Positions 58,601-64,000 of a DNA stretch of 64,000 nt are shown here, one piece after another. Below the pieces are notes generated by a model. The model did no database searches. It was not told the origin of the DNA and saw only the letters and a list, made by a program, of their open reading frames with translations. The stretch is from Pomacea canaliculata (taxonomy: Eukaryota > Mollusca > Gastropoda > Architaenioglossa > Ampullariidae). Each line of letters opens with the position of its first letter. Position 1 is the first letter of the stretch. The stretch covers positions 10,657,543 through 10,721,542 of the forward strand of contig NC_037598.1 of assembly GCF_003073045.1 (NCBI RefSeq). The letters are read 5' to 3'. A program made the position numbers and the translations under genes.

Positions 58601-60340
58601 AGTGAGTATCTATTTTATTATTATGATGCCCTGCCAGCTTTCTTCAAAACATATTCGGTATTAGTAGACAGTCCCTAAAAAACAAAGTCTGTCAAATTTT
58701 CTTGTTTCTGAAATATCACATGATGCAATAAAAACCATTTCTTGAACCTTAACCCATGCTACATTCTTTCAGCTGGAGCAGCTGGACCTAATAATTCAAA
58801 CTGCCGACACATGTACTGGAGAAGCTGAGTGTAGTTTTTACAAGTCACGCCTGGTGTACATCTATGATGAACAGGTCAGTACCTTGGAATCTAGCAGGAT
58901 GTGATGCATATGTATGCTGTGGCTGTAGAATTTGTCCACATAACTACAGAAAACATATTAACAGGTCTAAAATGTCCATTTAAATTTTGCAAAGATGACC
59001 AGGATTTTATATGTGCCTTGTAGACAGTTTTTATAATTTAAGACTTGCAAGTGTGTGAAATAACCTTTTTTCATAGGTCTTCAAATTTTAAAAAATCATG
59101 TTCTTATAATACAGAGAGTTCCTGAAATCGAGGAGTCTAAAGTTCTTATGTGCCATGGACACTTGCGGAACAACAAAGGCAGTGTAAGTTTCTTTGTTTT
59201 TGGCTTGCTAAAATATACACGCCATCATGTACATTCCAGCCCTAGAGTTTACCTCATTACAGAACATAGTTTGAATGGTAGGAATCCTGTTTCCTTTAGA
59301 CAGTTTTTTTTATATTTATTTCATCCTATCTAACTTCTGTGTGAAACAACTTATAGGATGTGGCTATTTATTGATATTAGGGAGGTAGAGGGAAAAGAAG
59401 CAGTTATTAGTAGCAGAATTTGTCAACAAACAACAACAAATGAGTAGACCATTATTTGCTAGGTTTACTTAAGTTTTCTTTTTTTTTTTTTTTTTTTTTT
59501 TTAAGGCTGTTTGTGCCTGCATACATGGATTTGACAAGCAAAAGGTTTTAGATGCCATTTAGAGCATCATTTGTGCAGTACGTGTGCATGTATATCCCTG
59601 ATACATTAGGGAGTTGATGTTTCATTGATACATGTATACGCATAAGCCTAATGTCTATTTGCGTGCACACATTACCAGTCAGTAACTATTGATGTTGCAG
59701 AAGTTACAGCTGTTCCTGTTTGAGAAAGTAGCTGTGGTGACCCGTCCCAGCAGTCAAGGTCCACAGGTGTACCGTCAGCCTATACCTGTTACTCACCTTG
59801 TTGTTGAGGACCTTCCTGATGGAGAGATTAAGATTGGCTCATTCCGAAATGCATTTGGACCTGGCCAAACAGGTGAGAAATCTCAGTTAGTTTTTTTATT
59901 TATAAAATTGCAAGGAAAATAAAAGATTTATGCATGCTGAAGCTTTCTTTTGACTCACTTTGATCAATGGTGGTCAAAAGATCTATTATTTGATTTTACT
60001 TGCTGTTCAGATTTGATGTCCAAAGAGATTTCTTTTCATTACTTGAATCTCTTTTTTAAGTTTTTGGTTACATTCATAATATGATTAATATCACTTGAGA
60101 AGCACAATAATGTTGCATATATCGCCAAGTATTTGCAAGTAAATATGACTAAATCATTTTTGTTTTTATTTTCCAGCCAAGAATGTTTTGAGGGTATCCT
60201 TTACAGACAGTAAGATGGGTCAGTCCCATACCTTAATGGCCAATGATGAGCATGACAAACGACAGTGGATGCAGAGTTTTCAAGCAGTGACATCACACAT
60301 TGTCAAAGTAGGACTGAGCATAGACCGTGATAAAAAGTGA
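49603..60340 (+). CDS. NET1: NET1/ARHGEF3-family Rho guanine nucleotide exchange factor
   Basis: Fifteen exons join in phase: 49603-49658, 52002-52068, 52363-52431, 55962-56039, 56380-56556, 56884-56946, 57181-57277, 57417-57493, 57801-57957, 58275-58333, 58560-58601, 58773-58874, 59115-59183, 59701-59872 and 60177-60340. The product has about 482 residues, against 526-596 in human relatives. Residues 42-50 (RKRKRKDED) and 65-70 (SKKSRR) are basic clusters placed like the nuclear localisation signals of human NET1. Residues 65-85 then match its RVTSLANLISP stretch. The DH domain is at about 150-335 and the PH domain at about 350-475. The family activates RhoA (and RhoB) by GDP release and shuttles between nucleus and plasma membrane. 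The protein ends IDRDKK shortly after the PH domain, without the C-terminal extension and PDZ-binding end of human NET1. Identification of the family is secure; orthology to NET1 rather than ARHGEF3 is not. Confidence 0.92.
50728..51565 (-). mobile_element. hAT element, internally deleted, with 8-bp target duplication
   Basis: Ends read CAGGGGTGGGCAAACTTTT and, inverted, CAGGGGTGGGCAAATAGC. They are flanked by exact TCCTAGGA duplications at 50720-50727 and 51566-51573. GGGCCGCA-type subterminal repeats lie at both ends. On the minus strand 51218-50931 encodes VFAAQLFSIFGSSYICEQSF, MNINKSKNMSLLSD and LQSVMRVSTS, the C-terminal dimerisation region of hAT transposases of the GTF2IRD2/ZBED type. 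Most of the transposase is missing. The element lies in NET1 intron 1 in antisense orientation. Confidence 0.88.
52432..55961. other. NET1 intron 3, GC-rich, with a candidate internal promoter
   Basis: The stretch 52.7-55.3 kb is clearly richer in CpG than the rest of the window and contains CCA and GGT simple repeats (about 53115 and 53450). Long open frames occur on both strands (for example 54542-55363 minus and 53276-53746 minus), but they lack domains and mirror the base composition. A possible alternative first exon at 55116-55322 is listed separately. Confidence 0.45.
55116..55322 (+). CDS. Candidate alternative first coding exon of NET1
   Basis: ATG at 55116 opens a frame (MCSDLFEKSPECSALGLKKE...) that reaches donors in phase 0 at 55256/55257 (CAG before GTCTTG) and 55322/55323 (TGG before GTAAAA). 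Exon 4 of NET1 enters in phase 0, so either would splice to SKKSRRSIL. Vertebrate NET1 and ARHGEF3 use alternative first exons that splice at the equivalent point. The resulting protein would lack the RKRKRK cluster of exon 3. The Cys-rich hydrophobic end before the second donor is odd, and an overlapping open frame exists on the other strand, so this is only a candidate. Confidence 0.3.
56884..58874 (+). other. DH domain exons of NET1
   Basis: These seven exons encode the Dbl-homology domain. AIYELYQGEIDIVEDL is conserved region 1, which contacts switch 1 of Rho. FCANQVFGKALLDEKRSDP and CQESPFSRKLDLWGLL form conserved region 2, and GRFIKYPLLIKSILKE is conserved region 3 (the R-x-x-KYPLLLKE signature). 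All diagnostic blocks are present, so the exchange domain looks intact. Confidence 0.9.
59115..60340 (+). other. PH domain exons of NET1
   Basis: The three last coding exons encode SKVLMCHGHLRNNKG, LQLFLFEKVAVVTRP, QVYRQPIPVTHLVVEDL and ending HDKRQWMQSFQAV, where the tryptophan of the C-terminal PH helix is in place. The block order and the QVYRQPIPV string closely match human NET1. The protein continues only about ten residues after the PH helix. Confidence 0.9.
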
Positions 60341-63300
60341 GAGATCAAGAATGTTGAATTGTGATGTCAGCTGGACTTCCTTCAAGCATGTTGATTCCCA
60401 TGTGTGACACGAGGATAGAATGTAGCACAGGGGAGACACCTGAAACTTTTGGAAGCAGCACAGGCTAACTGGATACATCAGTCATGCCACAGATATGGAT
60501 GTACATGTATCTGGAGAAAAACTGTCTTCCTGCAGAAATAAGACACCATTTATGAATACCTATTGATATTAGGGTTTCAAGTGATGCTGGGGGAAAAGTT
60601 CTGGATCATTACCATGCATATCTTACATGGAGAATTTCAACAGCAATGCATGTATTTTAAAAATCAGATTTACAGCTTTTATTCGTGGTGTGAATGCAAG
60701 TAGACAATCTCTGTGGGGGTGAAAAGACATCCTTGATTTTGTTAATTTAATTTAGATAACACAAATGTTCAAGAATTGTATGCCTATTCAATACACACAG
60801 TATAGTGTATAGAGTATAGCACCCTCGCTGACAGCATAATGCCATTCAGCCAGGACTGCCTAGTCTCATGCTTAACATCAGCTATGCATATCAGCTTCTC
60901 TTACAGTGGAGGTGGGCAGTACTAAACTTTACAGTCAGCCCTCAGTATTCACAGGGTTAGGGGGGTACAGGCTTCCCCCTCCCACCTCCCCCAAATGTGG
61001 AAACTCCATCAAAATATTAGCCACCCCTCCCTTTAATGATAATATTGGAAACACAAAGAAAGAAAAACAATGTACCATGTATACTGTACTGCAACAGTAT
61101 GTCTTATAGATTTATTCAACAATATAAGCAGTTATGTGGCATCCTAAGAGCGCATAGTCTGTATTTCCAAAGTAATTCCTAATGCTGGAACTTTTAACAA
61201 AATTTAACTTTTATAATTAATGTGTATATATGTATATTTATGGATGTAAATGATAAAAGTATAGTAAAAATACATATATTTTATGCATTTCTTACCAATT
61301 TTTAAAGTTTTCTTTATATTTTCTAGTCTATGCCATCTACAACTTACTGCAGTATAGTGCAAAAACAAACTTTTTATTGATGGCAGACCTGCAAATAATC
61401 TAAACAACATAAGTGATAACCACAAATACTGAGGGTTGACTGTACAGGGTTTTAGTATGCTTGTGCCAGAAAGAGATCTGGAATCTAACTTGTACTCTTT
61501 GCTGAAGAGAATGAACTGTGCGTATCCACTATCATTTGAAAGGCCTTTCTAGTGTTAAGTCAACTTCTGCTACACTACTCAGTCAACGAAGCATGTTTTC
61601 AGTTTGTTTGGTGGTTGTAGGACTTTACAACACCACAAGATTAGAACATCATGTTTGGATCATCATGAGACCAAAGAATTCTAGACCGAGGTACAAAATG
61701 TTTCCTGAGGGTTGGGGGTGAGGGAGAGCTAGAAAGTGTGAATGGATGGAAGGATGTATTTGTGATGTGCATGTGTATATATACACAGTTCTTGAGTGCC
61801 AAAGGAAGAGAATCATTTGAAAGCACAATAAGCAGGACTGCTAATGTTGTGCTTTTGAGAAGTTACACATCTGTATTAGTTTGGATTTGCAGACTGAAGC
61901 TAATCGGATCAAAAAAGTTTTTCAAAGTAAGCTTTCTTTTTTTCTCAAATTATGTTTTCAAATCCTATGTTGTTTGCATACATGTGTCTGCAGCAAGAGT
62001 TGTTTCCAACCAGAAAGTTTGAGCTTGGTTTTTTGTTAGATTCAGATTTGCCATAGTCAGTTTCTGTTTTTTTCTGCTCATTTCTCATAAATGTGTAACT
62101 TGTGTGGCTGACACATCCATGTCACTGAGGTGGTTTTGTCATACAAGAGATAATATGCCTGCATGTGTGTTGATGTATGTGGGGCTTTTGACTATGCAAT
62201 ACTCAAGTTTTGTTGGCATATTAAAAAGTGCTATGACCAAAGATGCTTGGATATCTGCTGATATTTGTTCACAAGAATTTAAGCCGCTGTACGTTGCATC
62301 TGTCTTTTGTCATGAAGGTAAGCCAAGCCGAACTCCATCTTCCTGTCAACATATTTTCATTTTTCATAAGAATGAACAATATATTGCAGAAAATAGCTGC
62401 AATATCTGATTATTTTCATATTGATAGTTTTTCATTTAGACATGAATGATGCCAATATTTTTTGTTATTTGTTATGTTTCTTAATTGCTTCTTTAAACTG
62501 TTTATTATCCTGAACCTTTTTTTTATAAGTTCTGATTCATGGTCTTCCTGGCTACTGAGGCAAAAATGAAATCGTTTTAAATCGCATACTTTAGACCAAA
62601 TGGAAATGAGCAGTCTGTCACTATTAGTAGAAAAGTGCACTTACTCAAAAACATACATGCGTGCTAACAAACTACATTTTATTCACCATTCCTCAGCACT
62701 GCAAAGAAGCAGATGTAGCTGCAGTCTACCTTCACTGTATTTGCACAGCTGATTTCAGGGTTTGTTTTACAATGATCAAAGATTTTTAACATTATTTATA
62801 GCATGGAAACTTTTATCTTCATTACTTCCTCTCTGCTGTCAAGTTTGATAGAGCGAGTCAAAGCAAATTTGAGTGGTGCAAACATGATGACCCCCTCCAA
62901 CCTACACTCTTAATTGTCATTTTAATTTCTTTTCCAGCATGTCTATGTTTTATCTGCATCATAGTGATTCCACATAGGAGCCTAAGGCTCAAAGCTGGCT
63001 ACATGGCTATATGTTTGTCAAACACAGCCAACACTTCAGTAAAGTTTTGTTCTTAAATTAGTTGCTCACAAAAGAAAACTGTAAAATTTTCAGCAGCCAG
63101 AGCTCACCTGTCTACATTCCTTATTTTTTCACACCATGTTTGAGTCTATAACAAGATATTAAGCATATATTCATTGTTAACTCGGCTCATTTACAGAGCT
63201 CATAAAGAGTCAAAAACCATGTTTTCTTCAGCAGAATAGTCGGAGCTCTTATTTACTTCCTCTGCAGACATATTTAGTCAGCTGTGTACTTCTTTCCAAA

Positions 63301-64000
63301 ATATTGATATGGAGAACTATCAATGTAGCTTTTGTTTCCATGTAAAATTGCGACATGGTTATATGCAAATTCTGTACTACCAAGAACCAGAAGTGCATCT
63401 TTCCCTATCTGAACTAATAGCTTATAAAGATTTTTATGTTGAGTGCCTTAGGACAATTTTCAAAAAAAAATCCATGTTGGCTACACAGTTTGTCTGCTGC
63501 TTGGATATGGAATTAAAGTGCCCTTGTTCTATTGGGTGTTAAGAGCTAGATTTTAAAGCAGAGACTCTATGGTTGCTTTGAAAAAATTACAAATAACTCA
63601 TATTTTGCAGTCTGTTTTTCAAATGTATTTCCAGAAATTTATTGGTCACACCAGTCATTTTCTTAGGTACTCATCTGAGGTAGGAATTGATGACCACTAT
63701 GAAACCTTCCTGTTACTTCCTGCAGTGATATTTAGTGTGGGACAACATGTAATTTAGTTTCATGCGCTATGTCATTTTGAGTAAACATTATACTGTAAAT
63801 ATTCTGAAGATAAAAGCACATTGACCAAGCTTCTTTCCAAAAATGTGCTCAGTGATATGCAGCTCTTATCTAGTCTCACCTTAGCTACAACATTGCCACT
63901 TTCTCTCCACAAGTCATCACATAACAGTAAGAGTGCCTTGAGTTTCTGTAACTGTGTCAGCTAAGAAGACTTGTGTACATGTACTTCCATGTCATATTTC
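60341..64000. other. NET1 3'UTR and downstream sequence
   Basis: AT-rich sequence without a credible gene on either strand up to the end of the window. It contains the inverted-repeat element at 60932-61442. I could not single out the NET1 polyadenylation site. Small open frames at 61.7-63.7 kb have no recognisable motifs. Confidence 0.45.
60932..61442. mobile_element. Short non-autonomous pogo/Tigger-like element
   Basis: The left end CAGTCAGCCCTCAGTATT and the right end, read inward, CAGTCAACCCTCAGTATTTG are inverted repeats with few mismatches, flanked by TA (60930-60931 and 61443-61444). The ends recall the CAGT-(C/T)-GGCCCTC termini of Tigger elements. The interior of about 470 bases is AT-rich and non-coding. 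Confidence 0.75.

Noticed and set aside
1-64000. CRISPR arrays, operons, tRNA/rRNA genes and LTR or other virus-like elements
   Set aside because: None seen. The genome is clearly eukaryotic, the only arrays are microsatellites, and all reverse-transcriptase remnants are of the LINE type without long terminal repeats.

Overview
The window is eukaryotic, AT-rich and intron-rich. It looks like animal nuclear DNA, most probably from a lophotrochozoan and likely a mollusc. Genes are split into short exons with GT-AG introns. Between and inside them lie decayed LINE fragments, a tRNA-derived SINE, pogo/Tigger-like and hAT elements, and many CAT/TTTG/GT microsatellites. The species cannot be fixed from the sequence alone.

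I find five host genes. (1) 2.3-4.9 kb, plus strand: a single-pass membrane protein with one Ig-like domain and a long acidic tail; its first exon does not join cleanly. (2) 8.2-10.8 kb, plus strand: a paralogue of gene 1, with the same phase-1 introns and similar peptide motifs, so the two form a head-to-tail duplicated pair. (3) 12.6-17.2 kb, minus strand: a small secreted protein with an NTR/agrin-NtA-like OB-fold signature; its last exon is uncertain. (4) 25.3-40.2 kb, minus strand: an IL-17-receptor-like type I receptor with a signal peptide, cysteine-rich ectodomain exons, one membrane segment and a SEFIR/TIR-like cytoplasmic domain. Its last exon is open only across three frames, which suggests single-base errors or decay. 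Two CCAAT boxes lie just upstream of its start. (5) 49.6-60.3 kb, plus strand: a clear orthologue of the RhoA exchange factor family NET1/ARHGEF3. All fifteen exons join in phase to give a protein of about 482 residues with nuclear localisation signals, a DH domain and a PH domain.

Region by region: 0-2.2 kb holds a microsatellite and a rearranged SINE. 4.9-8.2 kb and 10.9-12.5 kb are intergenic. 17.2-22.1 kb is intergenic, with a GC-rich block near 18.9 kb and a second SINE. 22.1-25.3 kb is probably the long 3'UTR of the receptor. 35-40 kb is the large first intron of the receptor. 40.4-49.5 kb is a transposon graveyard with two pogo/Tigger-like elements, an RT-bearing LINE remnant and three copies of one LINE tail. 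An hAT element with a perfect 8-bp duplication sits in NET1 intron 1, and NET1 intron 3 holds a candidate second first exon. 60.3-64 kb is 3'UTR or downstream DNA with a third pogo/Tigger-like element.

Functionally the window combines cell-surface recognition proteins (the Ig pair and the IL-17R-like receptor), a secreted OB-fold protein and an intracellular Rho regulator. Nothing in the sequence shows that they are co-regulated.
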